The notes beneath the pieces were generated by a model. The model saw nothing but the letters and a program-made list of their open reading frames with translations. It had not been told where the DNA came from and did no database searches. Below, piece after piece: positions 28,046 to 36,753 of a stretch of DNA of 64,000 bases (the stretch's first letter is position 1; every line of letters begins with the position of its first letter). The translations under genes were made by a program, and so were the position numbers. This DNA is from Priestia megaterium NBRC 15308 = ATCC 14581 (GTDB lineage Bacteria > Bacillota > Bacilli > Bacillales > Bacillaceae_H), in the NCBI RefSeq assembly GCF_000832985.1, contig NZ_CP009920.1, positions 1,674,001-1,738,000 of the forward strand, given 5' to 3'.

Positions 28046-28216
28046 TAGTTTTTACATCATACTACCTTGTATTGTAAATAATATGTTCGTAAACTGCAAG
28101 TTGTTCAAGGGATTTTGTAAAAGTTTCTGCAATGCAGCACTGCTTTGTTGCTAAATCCTCTCTTTCATTCTTATATATGAACAACTTCTCCCAAAAACAT
28201 ACATCCACGGCCAAAC

Positions 28217-28540
28217 AAAAAAGGGATTGAGACATAATTAAATCAATCCAATTTAAAGACGAACAAATGGGATAAATGCGCTAGTATGAATTTCTTGGTT
28301 ACACCGCTGTTGATTTCCGTGCAAGACTTTTTCCGCTGGCAGCCGATGAGCCTCCTCGTTTCTTACACTCATGCGGGGTCTCACCTACTTCAGGAGTCTT
28401 TACCTTGCCCTCCACTCCGCAGCTAGAAGCACCTAAACAAATGAAACCTACGTTCACCATAAACATGAAAAGATCCGAACGATTCATCGTTCGGATCTTC
28501 CTTCAACTAAAATACTTTTATCCTAGTCCCTATTTTCTTT
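28217..28540. repeat. dispersed intergenic repeat, copy 2
   Basis: A 324-bp homologue of 24466-24808 in the same orientation. End arms are AGGGATTGAGACA and TATCCTAGTCCCT. Relative to copy 1, two positions in the left arm and their partners in the right arm have both changed, keeping the pairing. A different but equally placed hairpin (GATCCGAACGA / TCGTTCGGATC, about 28468-28499) lies near the right end and would terminate the leftward permease gene, whose stop is 11 bases away. The short ORF inside (28299-28487) is not a gene. Confidence 0.85.
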
Positions 28541-28551
28541 AGCTGCTATTA

Positions 28552-29874
28552 TTAAATGCCAAATCCAAAAGAAAACAGGATGATCGCAAGTACAAGACCA
28601 ACAAGCGGCACAATCACCGTCATTGCTGCAACTGATCCATACGCATCTTTATGAGTTTCTCCGCAAATAGAATTAATTGTTGTTACGACATAACCATTAT
28701 GAGGCAAGGAATCTAATACTCCAGAGGAAATAGCTACTACGCGATGGAGAGCTTCTGGATTTACACCAGCATCTAGATAGTGAGGTGCTAAAATTGGCAA
28801 AGCAATCGCCTGACCTCCTGAAGCCGAACCTGTCATCCCTGCGATAACACTCACGGCAATAGCTCCTCCAATCAACGGACTTCCTGGAATATGCGTCATG
28901 GCATCTACAGCCACTCCAAACGCGGGAACAGCCTTAGCAACTCCTCCAAAACCTACGACAGCCGCTGTATTCCCAATAGCAATTAACGCACCCAGTGTTC
29001 CTTCTGAAGCTGCATTCCAAAATCCTTTAAAATGCTTTCGGTTCACAATATAAGTGACAATGATCCCGCTTAAAAGTGCGACAATCAGCGCAGATTGCTG
29101 AAGTGGCTTATGAAGTGCAAAAGAAATAATGAGCACGACCACAAGCGGAAGCAAACTTAATAAAGGATTAGGAAGAGACTGATTTTCCGTTACTACTGGA
29201 TCTTTCTTGCGTGATATAAAACGCTCTCCATTTTTAACTGCTTTTGAAATCAAGCGCTTTAACCACCAGTAGCCGAATACAGCCATCACTACTGCTACAA
29301 CTAAACTAACTTCCCATCCTGCATACGGACTAGTCTTTAAGTATTCAATTGGAATCCAGTTTTGGATTTCAGGCGATCCAGCCGAGGTCATCGTAAACGT
29401 AACGGAACCGAATGCTAAAGCAGCAGGGATAAACCGCCTCGGCAAATCGGCCTGTTTGAATAAGCTTAAAGCCATTGGATAGACAGAGAATGCTACTACA
29501 AACAGACTGACTCCTCCGTATGTCAAGACCGCACAGGCAAGTACAATCGCCAACACTGCTCTTTTCATTCCTAGTTTACTGACAATCCAGCGAGAAACAC
29601 TATCAGCAGCCCCGCTGTCTTCCATCACTTTTCCAAAGACGGCGCCCAATAGGAACATTAAATACCAAGAAGCAATAAATCCTGTGAAACCAGACATGTA
29701 ATTTCCAACAAAATTTGCTTCTCCTTCTTTCACCAGCTGTGGAAATAAAGGCATTCCGCTTGTTAACGCAACAACTAAAGCACTGAGCGGACCTGCTATA
29801 AATAAATTCATGCCTCTCATCGTTAATACAATGAGCAGCAATAATCCTCCAATTAATCCAATCATACTAAGCAT
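28552..29874 (-). CDS. GntP-family permease
   Basis: A 440-residue polytopic inner-membrane transporter with about 12-14 hydrophobic segments, of the gluconate:H+ symporter (GntP/DsdX) type. Family-like features include GMTGSASGGQAIALPILAPHYLDAG and SSGVLDSLPHNGYVVTTINSICGETHKDAY toward the C-terminus. No sugar-acid kinase or regulator lies beside it, so the substrate (gluconate or another hydroxy- or keto-acid) is open. This gene is not part of the B. subtilis order and may be an insertion between leuS and yttB. Confidence 0.85.
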   Translation of the reverse strand: MLSMIGLIGGLLLLIVLTMRGMNLFIAGPLSALVVALTSGMPLFPQLVKEGEANFVGNYMSGFTGFIASWYLMFLLGAVFGKVMEDSGAADSVSRWIVSKLGMKRAVLAIVLACAVLTYGGVSLFVVAFSVYPMALSLFKQADLPRRFIPAALAFGSVTFTMTSAGSPEIQNWIPIEYLKTSPYAGWEVSLVVAVVMAVFGYWWLKRLISKAVKNGERFISRKKDPVVTENQSLPNPLLSLLPLVVVLIISFALHKPLQQSALIVALLSGIIVTYIVNRKHFKGFWNAASEGTLGALIAIGNTAAVVGFGGVAKAVPAFGVAVDAMTHIPGSPLIGGAIAVSVIAGMTGSASGGQAIALPILAPHYLDAGVNPEALHRVVAISSGVLDSLPHNGYVVTTINSICGETHKDAYGSVAAMTVIVPLVGLVLAIILFSFGFGI

Positions 29875-30030
29875 GTTTAGCCCCCCATGAAGTCATATAA
29901 TTAGAAAACGCTTACACATTTACAGGTATATACTCCTTTCTTTGCTTGTCACAACCCTTATTATATTATTAAAGGAATACTGAAGACATTCCTACGTTTA
30001 TTAAGCATTCAAAAATAAAACCATCTCTAT

Positions 30031-31218
30031 TTATTTAGAGATGGTTAATGAACGCTGACGTTTTTCTTTTAATTTATAATCGTATATCCATGTTGTACAC
30101 ATGCTGAATAGCAATAGTCCAATTAATAAATAGCACAGTGTAGACATATTAAACGCATCGAAAATAACGCCTCCAAAGAGAGGACCAATCATTTTACCTG
30201 CAGTAGCCATGCTGTTAACTACACCTTGATAAAATCCTTCTTTTCCAGATGGAGCCAAATGACTTGCAACAGCCGGAATGGCTGGCCAAACGAACATTTC
30301 TCCAATTGTTAACACAACCATTGCTGTTAAGAACTGCGGAAATGTTGTAGCATTCACCACGATAACAAAAGAAGCCACAAAAATAACCGTTCCAATTAGG
30401 ACCTGTACTTTTAATGTTTTTGCTACTTTTTGAATGATGGGTACAATCAAAGGCTGACCGACTACAATTAAAATCCCGTTAATTGTCCAAAGCAAACTGT
30501 AGCTAGAAAGAGGTATATTCAGCTCACGCGTATGCGTAGCAATCGTTGTTTGCCACTGAACATACGCCACCCAGCATAAGACATACCCCGTACATAAAAT
30601 AAGAAGAGCAGTCAGCTTCGTTTTATGCCCAATGCTCCCTGCTTCATTAAGGACATTCGTTTGTCCAACGGTAACCGAAATATGACGATATGAAAAAATA
30701 GCAATAAGCAGAAAAATAACGTATAAAATTGTATTAGCTAAGAAAATATACGTAAATGAATAAGACGCTACAATGCCCCCTACCGCGGCGCCAATAGCTA
30801 CTCCTGCATTTTGAGCAACGTACATCGCATTAAATGCTTTTCTTCCGCCTTGTGGCCAAACGGACCCTGCCATTGCATACATAGATGGAAACACAATACC
30901 AGATCCAAACCCTACAACAACCAAGAGAACAACGTATGTAGGCCAACCATGGAAAAACACGAGTCCCACTAATGCAATAAGAGTAATAATAATTCCTGAT
31001 AAAATGGATTTATATCCTCCGATTTTGTCAAAAAGCGTTCCTCCAAGCAAATTTCCTACTACGCTTGCCGCAGAATTCAGCATAAGAACCACTCCTGCGA
31101 CGGATAACGACTTTCCTAAATGTTCATTTATATAAATTGTATTGAGAGGCCATAAAAATGAAGCTCCCGTTACGTTTACAAGCATACCAATAATCAAAAA
31201 CCAAAGTGATTTGGGCAT
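30031..31218 (-). CDS. yttB: MFS transporter YttB
   Basis: Major facilitator of 395 residues with 12 predicted membrane segments and the loop 2-3 motif GGTLFDKIGGYKS. Similar to drug:H+ antiporters. AGGGGGGAG precedes the ATG. In B. subtilis yttB also lies near leuS, which supports the symbol. Substrate unknown. It is convergent, with about 100 bases between it and the gntP-type gene's start. Confidence 0.85.
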   Translation of the reverse strand: MPKSLWFLIIGMLVNVTGASFLWPLNTIYINEHLGKSLSVAGVVLMLNSAASVVGNLLGGTLFDKIGGYKSILSGIIITLIALVGLVFFHGWPTYVVLLVVVGFGSGIVFPSMYAMAGSVWPQGGRKAFNAMYVAQNAGVAIGAAVGGIVASYSFTYIFLANTILYVIFLLIAIFSYRHISVTVGQTNVLNEAGSIGHKTKLTALLILCTGYVLCWVAYVQWQTTIATHTRELNIPLSSYSLLWTINGILIVVGQPLIVPIIQKVAKTLKVQVLIGTVIFVASFVIVVNATTFPQFLTAMVVLTIGEMFVWPAIPAVASHLAPSGKEGFYQGVVNSMATAGKMIGPLFGGVIFDAFNMSTLCYLLIGLLLFSMCTTWIYDYKLKEKRQRSLTISK

Positions 31219-31327
31219 TGATCTCCCCCCTATCTATTCGAATGCCAACGTACATTCTAGTCTTTTCTTAAAGGGTTCGCAATGCTTTTACATATAGACA
31301 ATTTATTTGAAATTCGCTGACTATTTA

Positions 31328-31372
31328 AAAAGGTGATTCCACATGACAATATCATGCAAAATCACCTTTTTA
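31328..31372 (-). terminator. terminator after the ytzC operon
   Basis: AAAAAGGTGATT / AATCACCTTTTT outer stem with an inner CATGA/TCATG stem. Located just downstream (leftward) of the 51-codon gene. Confidence 0.8.
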
Positions 31373-31376
31373 TCGC

Positions 31377-31532
31377 TTATTTTTGCTTCGAACGAACCGG
31401 CTGTGCACGCTTGCTGTTTCGTGCTTTTAATTCTTTTACCGGATCAAAATCTTTTCCTAGCTCAATGTCATTGCTGTTGATCCCGTTTTTTGTTTTTTGT
31501 TCCGGATTATTTTGATTTGAACGCGTTGCCAT
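31377..31532 (-). CDS. small basic hydrophilic protein, 51 residues
   Basis: An ORF too short for common cut-offs: MATRSNQNNPEQKTKNGINS at the start, LKARNSKRAQPVRSKQK at the end; 51 residues, rich in Asn, Gln, Lys and Arg, with no hydrophobic core. An excellent ribosome site (AAGGAGAGGA, 4-6 bases before the ATG), a start 12 bases after the ytzC stop and a terminator right after its own stop all support it as a real gene. The composition resembles small spore or coat proteins of Bacillus, but I cannot name a family. Confidence 0.72.
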   Translation of the reverse strand: MATRSNQNNPEQKTKNGINSNDIELGKDFDPVKELKARNSKRAQPVRSKQK

Positions 31533-31544
31533 AAAATCCTCTCC

Positions 31545-31808
31545 TTAATGCTGAGTTGTGATCAATTTATTTTGCAGCTGCTGAACTTGCAGGCGCATGC
31601 GATATAGCTGCTCTCTTTGCTGTGCATTTGCACTGTGAGAAAACTCTTCAATTTCTTTATAAGCATTTTCTAATTTTTCCTGTGCTTTTGTATATTCAGT
31701 GTCGTTATAATGTTCTTGCTTCATGCCTTCCTGCAACTGACCTTGTCCAAAGCGAATAGCATCTTCACACTGTTGCATAAGTTGATCCACTGCTTGACGA
31801 GTTGTCAT
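31545..31808 (-). CDS. ytzC: DUF2524 family protein YtzC
   Basis: An 87-residue, all-helical, glutamine- and glutamate-rich protein (MTTRQAVDQLMQQCEDAIRF start, ELYRMRLQVQQLQNKLI-like coiled-coil end). It matches YtzC by size and by position upstream of yttB and divergent from ytqA. AGGAGGAATAG precedes the ATG. It forms a two-gene unit with the 51-codon ORF. Function unknown. Confidence 0.82.
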   Translation of the reverse strand: MTTRQAVDQLMQQCEDAIRFGQGQLQEGMKQEHYNDTEYTKAQEKLENAYKEIEEFSHSANAQQREQLYRMRLQVQQLQNKLITTQH

Positions 31809-31909
31809 TCTCTATTCCTCCTATTCGTTCATTTCTGTCTTATTTTGCGCAACTTTACTTCCCTTTACGACAAGAAGAACCTGTTAAATATAAGCATCCT
31901 TAAATTTGT

Positions 31910-31938
31910 TTGGCACTTTTTCACGTTTTTGATACAAT
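31910..31938 (+). promoter_or_regulatory. predicted sigma-A promoter of ytqA-ytqB
   Basis: TTGGCA and TACAAT with a 17-base spacer, 39 bases before the TTG start of ytqA. Confidence 0.65.
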
Positions 31939-31977
31939 TTGTTGATGTATATTGCATGTAAAAAGGAGGTTGCTGAT

Positions 31978-32982
31978 TTGAGTCAGACAAACCCATTTCC
32001 GTATAAATCTGAAAACAAACGTTATCACACCTGGAATTACCACTTACGTAACCACTTTGGCCATAAGGTATTTAAAGTAGCCTTAGATGGAGGATTTGAT
32101 TGTCCAAACAGAGACGGCACGGTAGCTCACGGCGGCTGTACGTTTTGCAGTGCTGCTGGCTCAGGGGATTTTGCTGGAAACAGAGCGGATGACCTCGTGA
32201 CACAATTTAATGAAATCAGTGAAAAAATGCATCATAAATGGAAAGACGGAAAATACGTTGCTTATTTTCAAGCATTTACTAATACTCATGCTCCTGTCGA
32301 GGAGCTTCGTGAAAAATATGAAGCCGTCTTAAAGCTTCCCGGAGTTGTTGGGCTTTCTATCGCCACGCGCCCTGACTGTCTCCCCGACGATGTGGTGGAA
32401 TACTTGGCTGAATTAAATGAACGAACTTATCTATGGGTAGAACTTGGACTGCAAACTGTTCATGAACGAACTTCACTGCTTATTAACCGGGCACACGATC
32501 ATCAATGCTATGTAGATGGGGTAGCAAAGCTTCGAAAACACGGTATTCGCGTATGTTCTCACATCATTAATGGTTTGCCTTTAGAAACACCTGATATGAT
32601 GATGGAAACCGTACGTGAAGTAGCAAAATTAGACGTTCAAGGAATTAAGATTCATCTGCTTCATTTACTAAAAGGAACTCCTATGGTCAAACAGTATGAA
32701 AAGGGCCTTGTTGAATTTCTTTCATTTGAAGAATACGTAAAGCTTGTATGTGATCAGCTCGAAGTAATCCCTCCTGAGATGATTGTTCATCGTATTACAG
32801 GCGATGGACCGATAGACCTCATGGTTGGACCGATGTGGAGCGTAAATAAGTGGAGCGTATTAAATGCCATTGATCAAGAGCTCCAACGTCGTCAAAGCTA
32901 TCAAGGAAAATATTACGAAAAAGAGTTGATGGAAAATGAAAATAGAACGTATCCTGCCTTTTGCCCGCACATTGCTGACTAA
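31978..32982 (+). CDS. mnmL: radical SAM protein YtqA (MnmL), tRNA wobble uridine modification
   Basis: A 334-residue radical SAM enzyme (TIGR01212 type). The cluster cysteines are in FDCPNRDGTVAHGGCTFC near residue 37, with a spacing longer than the usual CxxxCxxC. YtqA has been reported to act in mnm5s2U34 synthesis in Gram-positive bacteria, removing the carboxymethyl group of cmnm5s2U; I rely on recalled literature for this. AAAAGGAGGTTGCTGAT precedes a TTG start at 31978, so the ATG at 31939 is rejected. It overlaps ytqB by 47 bases. Confidence 0.87.
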   Translation: MSQTNPFPYKSENKRYHTWNYHLRNHFGHKVFKVALDGGFDCPNRDGTVAHGGCTFCSAAGSGDFAGNRADDLVTQFNEISEKMHHKWKDGKYVAYFQAFTNTHAPVEELREKYEAVLKLPGVVGLSIATRPDCLPDDVVEYLAELNERTYLWVELGLQTVHERTSLLINRAHDHQCYVDGVAKLRKHGIRVCSHIINGLPLETPDMMMETVREVAKLDVQGIKIHLLHLLKGTPMVKQYEKGLVEFLSFEEYVKLVCDQLEVIPPEMIVHRITGDGPIDLMVGPMWSVNKWSVLNAIDQELQRRQSYQGKYYEKELMENENRTYPAFCPHIAD

Positions 32983-33505
32983 TGCTGTGGCCCAAGGAGA
33001 TGTCGCGATTGATGCCACAGCAGGAAATGGACATGATACATTGTTCTTAGCTAACTTAGTCGGAGATACAGGTCATGTATATGGATTTGATATTCAACCT
33101 CAAGCCATTCAAGCAACTCAACAGCGATTGACAGAACACCATGTAGAAAACAGAGTAACACTTATCCAAGAAAGCCACAGCAATATAAACTTGCTTCCTC
33201 GTTCTATCAAAAGACGAGTCACGGGCGCTGTCTTTAATTTAGGTTATTTACCAGGTGGAGATAAAGACATTGTCACCACTTCTGAAACAACAATCTCTGC
33301 AATTGAGCAGTTACTTGATTTGCTAGCACCTGAAGGAGTGATTGTGCTCGTTATTTATCATGGACACGAACAAGGGAAACAAGAAAGAGACGATTTACTA
33401 ACGTATGTCCAAAATCTTGACCAAAAAGACGTTCACGTTTTACAATATCGTTTCATGAATCAGCAAAACAACCCTCCCTTCATCATTGCTATTGAAAAAA
33501 GATAA
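32936..33505 (+). CDS. mnmM: tRNA methyltransferase YtqB (MnmM)
   Basis: Class I SAM-dependent methyltransferase of 189 residues. Motif I region is VAIDATAGNGHDTLFLANLVG (about residues 22-42), followed by GHVYGFDIQPQAI for the adenosine end; VFNLGYLPGGDK carries the family NLGYLPGGDK signature. YtqB/MnmM methylates nm5s2U to mnm5s2U at position 34. The start inside ytqA gives the family N-terminus MKIERILPFARTLL. Translational coupling with ytqA is likely. Confidence 0.9.
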   Translation: MKIERILPFARTLLTNAVAQGDVAIDATAGNGHDTLFLANLVGDTGHVYGFDIQPQAIQATQQRLTEHHVENRVTLIQESHSNINLLPRSIKRRVTGAVFNLGYLPGGDKDIVTTSETTISAIEQLLDLLAPEGVIVLVIYHGHEQGKQERDDLLTYVQNLDQKDVHVLQYRFMNQQNNPPFIIAIEKR

Positions 33506-33528
33506 GCCGCATATGGCTTATCTTTTTA
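33501..33528 (+). terminator. terminator of ytqA-ytqB
   Basis: GATAAGCC-gcatat-GGCTTATC followed by TTTTTAA, overlapping the stop codons of both ytqB and the convergent ytpB. Confidence 0.85.
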
Positions 33529-34576
33529 ACATTCGGTACAAGCGTCCGTTGATATAGAAAAAGTAGCTGAGGGCTCCCCCCGCTTTTATTAACCTACGTG
33601 CATTCACATGAACATGTTTTTGTGCCCGCACTTTTTGATCCGACAAATAAACGCCCAAGAGTCCTTTATAGATAAAGCAGTGAAAGTGATAATCCGGCAG
33701 TTTTTTAGCATATTCGTCTGCTTTTACGACAAAATGCAAAAAGCGATCCATCATTTGCTGATAATGAGGATAATAAAAACAAAAGTTCAAATCTCCTCCT
33801 GCTTTATCTTCTTCTTGGTCAATTAAATAATCGAGTAAAATATGTAAGCCTTGAATATAAGGAAAATATCCTGCTTTTATTTTCTGCGTCATTTCTTCCG
33901 TCATCTCTTCTTGAAAGCTATAAGCAACTAAACAAAAAATTCCTAACGTTGAACCAGAGCACGCTGAAAATTCATACCACTCCATTTCAGGAACACTGTG
34001 CCGGTGAGCATCGAACCAATTCTCTAATCGTGGAACTCTTTCCTTGATTTCAACATGCTTATGTATTTGCAAATCACAATAATAATTAGCTAGTTCTAAT
34101 AAATGTGAAGAGACTATATGGTAATTACAAGCTTTTCGCAAGGACTGCTGACAAGTCTGGACAAGTCCGGCTAAGTATCCTCCGTCGTCTTTATCCGCTC
34201 GAAAACGATAGTAATCCCCAAGAGGTGCATGAGGAGTCAACGCATCTGGCATCGATTCATGTAAGGCGGCAAAATCTTTAGGGTCTAGCGAATTGCTGCG
34301 GTCACATAAGTTATCTAAGTAATCGCTGATTGTTTGGTAGGCAACAATAAATTTCACGCATTCAATCATGTTTTCTTTCGCTAAAATCGATAGGATACCG
34401 CCTCCTTCACAATGAAAAGTTTTTGTATCGATACTTGCCAATGCTTGAGTACGCAATTCTTTATTAGGAATCTCTTTTGCTCGTTCGCGCCAATGATTAA
34501 GCTCATGATGAACGACAGGAAACACTTCTCGATAAATTTTTCTCATTAATGAAATAGGATGAGACGGAATCTTCAT
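33518..34576 (-). CDS. ytpB: tetraprenyl-beta-curcumene synthase YtpB
   Basis: A large-family terpene synthase (DUF2600) of 352 residues that cyclises C35 heptaprenyl diphosphate in Bacillus, giving sesquarterpenes found in spores. An Asp-rich stretch ISDYLDNLCDRSNSLD near residue 84 and further Asp/Glu patches suit metal-diphosphate binding. GAGGTGAAAATAA precedes the ATG. It lies 31 bases after ytpA in the same direction, as in B. subtilis. Well supported by synteny and sequence. Confidence 0.9.
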   Translation of the reverse strand: MKIPSHPISLMRKIYREVFPVVHHELNHWRERAKEIPNKELRTQALASIDTKTFHCEGGGILSILAKENMIECVKFIVAYQTISDYLDNLCDRSNSLDPKDFAALHESMPDALTPHAPLGDYYRFRADKDDGGYLAGLVQTCQQSLRKACNYHIVSSHLLELANYYCDLQIHKHVEIKERVPRLENWFDAHRHSVPEMEWYEFSACSGSTLGIFCLVAYSFQEEMTEEMTQKIKAGYFPYIQGLHILLDYLIDQEEDKAGGDLNFCFYYPHYQQMMDRFLHFVVKADEYAKKLPDYHFHCFIYKGLLGVYLSDQKVRAQKHVHVNARRLIKAGGALSYFFYINGRLYRMLKR

Positions 34577-34607
34577 TTATTTTCACCTCAATTTCTTACC
34601 GCATTTA

Positions 34608-35384
34608 TTAAATGTGAAGATCGACAAAACTTTTCGCATATGTAAAAACGTATTCTCTTTCAGGCTCATTAAAGATTTCGTGATACAGCTGAGACCATTC
34701 TTTGTAGATTTTTTCACTTAGCTCTATTTCATCAAACCACTGCCTAACAATCAGCTTTTCAATAATTTTATCTTCTCCTGCCTGCATCACAAGAAGCGGG
34801 ACATCAGGCAAACGATCGATATCTTTAAAAGCTAAGTTGACAGCTTGGATCAATTCCCGGTACCATCTTACAGAAACTTTTGTAACATACAGTGAGTCAT
34901 TTTCATCTTCATCTCGAACTTCTTGGTTTCTTGTTGCTTTTTCAACAGTGAGACCTAAATCGAAAAGTTTGTTCGGCATGACTTTATTTAACCCTTTAGA
35001 TAGCATATCTAAATAAGCCGGTACTTGCTCTTTTAATCCTAGACAAGGAGAGGAAAGAATCGCACCCCATATAGGAAGGTTTTTTGTCTGGAGCGTACGA
35101 ATAACCGCCAGTCCTCCCATACTGTGGCCTAACAGGAAAATAGGCAAATCATATTTTTGCGCTTCACGTACCCATTCTTCCACTTCATACACATATTCAT
35201 CAAAGGATAGGATATGTCCTCTTCTTCTTGTTGTTAAGCCTTGGCCAGGAAGGTCTCCCATAATTACGTGCATTCCAACCGAACGCCACATCTCAATCAG
35301 CCAGCGATAGCGTCCGTGATGCTCCGCTGCTCCATGGACCATGACAATAACGCCTTTTGGATTTACTGCTTCCCATTTATGCAT
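34608..35384 (-). CDS. ytpA: lysophospholipase YtpA
   Basis: Alpha/beta hydrolase of 258 residues. The nucleophile elbow is LLGHSMGGLAV near residue 93 with an HGAAEHHGRYRWLIE oxyanion region at 18. The B. subtilis protein makes bacilysocin, a lysophosphatidylglycerol-type antibiotic produced on sporulation. The C-terminal NEPEREYVF segment is conserved. AGAAGGAGTAACTCAA precedes the ATG. First gene of ytpA-ytpB, divergent from ytoA. Confidence 0.9.
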   Translation of the reverse strand: MHKWEAVNPKGVIVMVHGAAEHHGRYRWLIEMWRSVGMHVIMGDLPGQGLTTRRRGHILSFDEYVYEVEEWVREAQKYDLPIFLLGHSMGGLAVIRTLQTKNLPIWGAILSSPCLGLKEQVPAYLDMLSKGLNKVMPNKLFDLGLTVEKATRNQEVRDEDENDSLYVTKVSVRWYRELIQAVNLAFKDIDRLPDVPLLVMQAGEDKIIEKLIVRQWFDEIELSEKIYKEWSQLYHEIFNEPEREYVFTYAKSFVDLHI

Positions 35385-35491
35385 TTGAGTTACTCCTTCT
35401 TCCTTTTTTTGTTTACCTGCTTAAAAAACCTTTGTACACTTACATTAGAAGATTTACTACTTTTTTTCAACTAATAAAGGGAGATGATTTG

Positions 35492-36019
35492 ATGATTTAT
35501 CCGTATAAAGAAAAAATGCCTACCATTGCACCCAGCTGCTTCATCGCAGACTATGTCACGATTACTGGAGATGTCACCATTGGTGAAGAAAGCAGCATTT
35601 GGTTTAACACTGTTATTAGAGGAGATGTTTCACCTACGATTATTGGTAAACGAGTAAATATACAAGATCAATCAACACTCCATCAAAGTCCAAATGCTCC
35701 TTTGCTTATTGAGGATGATGTAACAGTAGGACATCAAGTTATTTTACATAGCTCCATCATCCGCAAACGCGCGCTCATTGGCATGGGTTCTATTATTTTA
35801 GACGGGGCGGAAATTGGTGAAGGTGCTTTTATCGGTGCTGGAAGCTTAGTGCCTCCCGGTAAAAAAATACCCCCTAATACTCTCGCACTCGGCCGACCTG
35901 CTAAAGTGATCCGCACTCTGACAGAAGAGGATTTAAAAGATATGCAGCGCATTCGTACAGAATATGTAGAAAAAGGGCAGTATTATAAATCTATTAAGAA
36001 ATCTGATTCTTCATTATAA
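35492..36019 (+). CDS. ytoA: gamma-carbonic-anhydrase-like hexapeptide protein YtoA
   Basis: A left-handed beta-helix protein of 175 residues with many hexapeptide repeats (ITGDVTIGEESSIWF, VTVGHQVILHSS, IGMGSIILDGAEIGEGAFIGAGS). Histidines in STLHQSPN, VGHQV and LHSS correspond to the metal ligands of Cam-type gamma carbonic anhydrases, so zinc or iron binding is likely; enzyme activity is unproven for this group. Start at ATG 35492 after AAAGGGAG; the longer ORF from 35357 is an untranslated leader. Confidence 0.9.
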   Translation: MIYPYKEKMPTIAPSCFIADYVTITGDVTIGEESSIWFNTVIRGDVSPTIIGKRVNIQDQSTLHQSPNAPLLIEDDVTVGHQVILHSSIIRKRALIGMGSIILDGAEIGEGAFIGAGSLVPPGKKIPPNTLALGRPAKVIRTLTEEDLKDMQRIRTEYVEKGQYYKSIKKSDSSL

Positions 36020-36027
36020 AGGAAACG

Positions 36028-36062
36028 TTCCCTCAGAAAGTCATACTGAGGGAATTTTTTTA
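36028..36062 (+). terminator. ytoA terminator
   Basis: TTCCCTCAG / CTGAGGGAA followed by TTTTTTT. Confidence 0.9.
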
Positions 36063-36210
36063 TTATCTCCACAAACTCTCCAATCATGCTCTATTCTCTC
36101 CACAATTGTAAAGAAATTTCCATATTAATTTACATCGTTTTAGTACTGCCTACACAATTAAAGATTAAACTGAATAATAAAGACGTATTTATTGAAAAGG
36201 GAGCGACTCT

Positions 36211-36735
36211 ATGAAAGCCAAGTTAATTCAGTATGTATATGATGCCGAATGCCGATTATTCAAAAGCGTAAACCAACATTTTGATCGAAAGCACTTAAAT
36301 AGATTTTTACGTTTACTAACTCACGCTGGCGGAGCCACGTTTACCATTGTGATAGCGTGCTTACTGCTATTTCTGCATCCTTCATCTGTCGCTTACGCTT
36401 GTGCGTTTTCTCTAGCCGTTAGTCATATTCCTGTCGCCATTGCTAAAAAACTATATCCGAGAAAACGACCTTATATTCAATTAAAATATACAAAAGTATT
36501 AGAAAATCCATTAAAAGATCATTCATTTCCATCTGGGCATACAACAGCTATTTTTTCGTTGGTTACCCCTCTTATGATTGTTTATCCAGCCTTCACTACC
36601 GTTCTTTTGCCTCTTGCAGTAACGGTAGGAATTTCAAGAATTTATCTCGGTCTGCACTATCCGACGGATGTCATGGTAGGCCTGATACTGGGCATCTTTT
36701 CAGGTACTGTGTCACTGAACATATTTTTAACTTAA
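36211..36735 (+). CDS. PAP2-family membrane phosphatase
   Basis: A 174-residue membrane protein with five or six hydrophobic segments and the complete three-part PAP2 signature: KKLYPRKRP (KxxxxxxRP), PSGHTT, and SRIYLGLHYPTD (SRxxxxxHxxxD). Such enzymes dephosphorylate phosphatidate or undecaprenyl diphosphate. The GAAAAGGGAGCG ribosome site is clear. The glycosyltransferase gene starts 18 bases after the stop, so the two probably act on one lipid pathway, a guess from context. Confidence 0.88.
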   Translation: MKAKLIQYVYDAECRLFKSVNQHFDRKHLNRFLRLLTHAGGATFTIVIACLLLFLHPSSVAYACAFSLAVSHIPVAIAKKLYPRKRPYIQLKYTKVLENPLKDHSFPSGHTTAIFSLVTPLMIVYPAFTTVLLPLAVTVGISRIYLGLHYPTDVMVGLILGIFSGTVSLNIFLT

Positions 36736-36753
36736 TTGATAGGAGGAGTACTA

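Noticed and set aside
28046-28110. Promoter for the leuS T-box leader
   Set aside because: TATGAT is present on the minus strand, but no acceptable -35 hexamer lies 16-18 bases away, so no promoter feature is claimed.
28299-28487. 62-codon minus-strand ORF inside repeat copy 2
   Set aside because: Repeat-derived; not preserved in copy 1; no ribosome binding site.
31333-31515. 60-codon plus-strand ORF
   Set aside because: It is the shadow of the well-supported 51-codon minus-strand gene and of its terminator.
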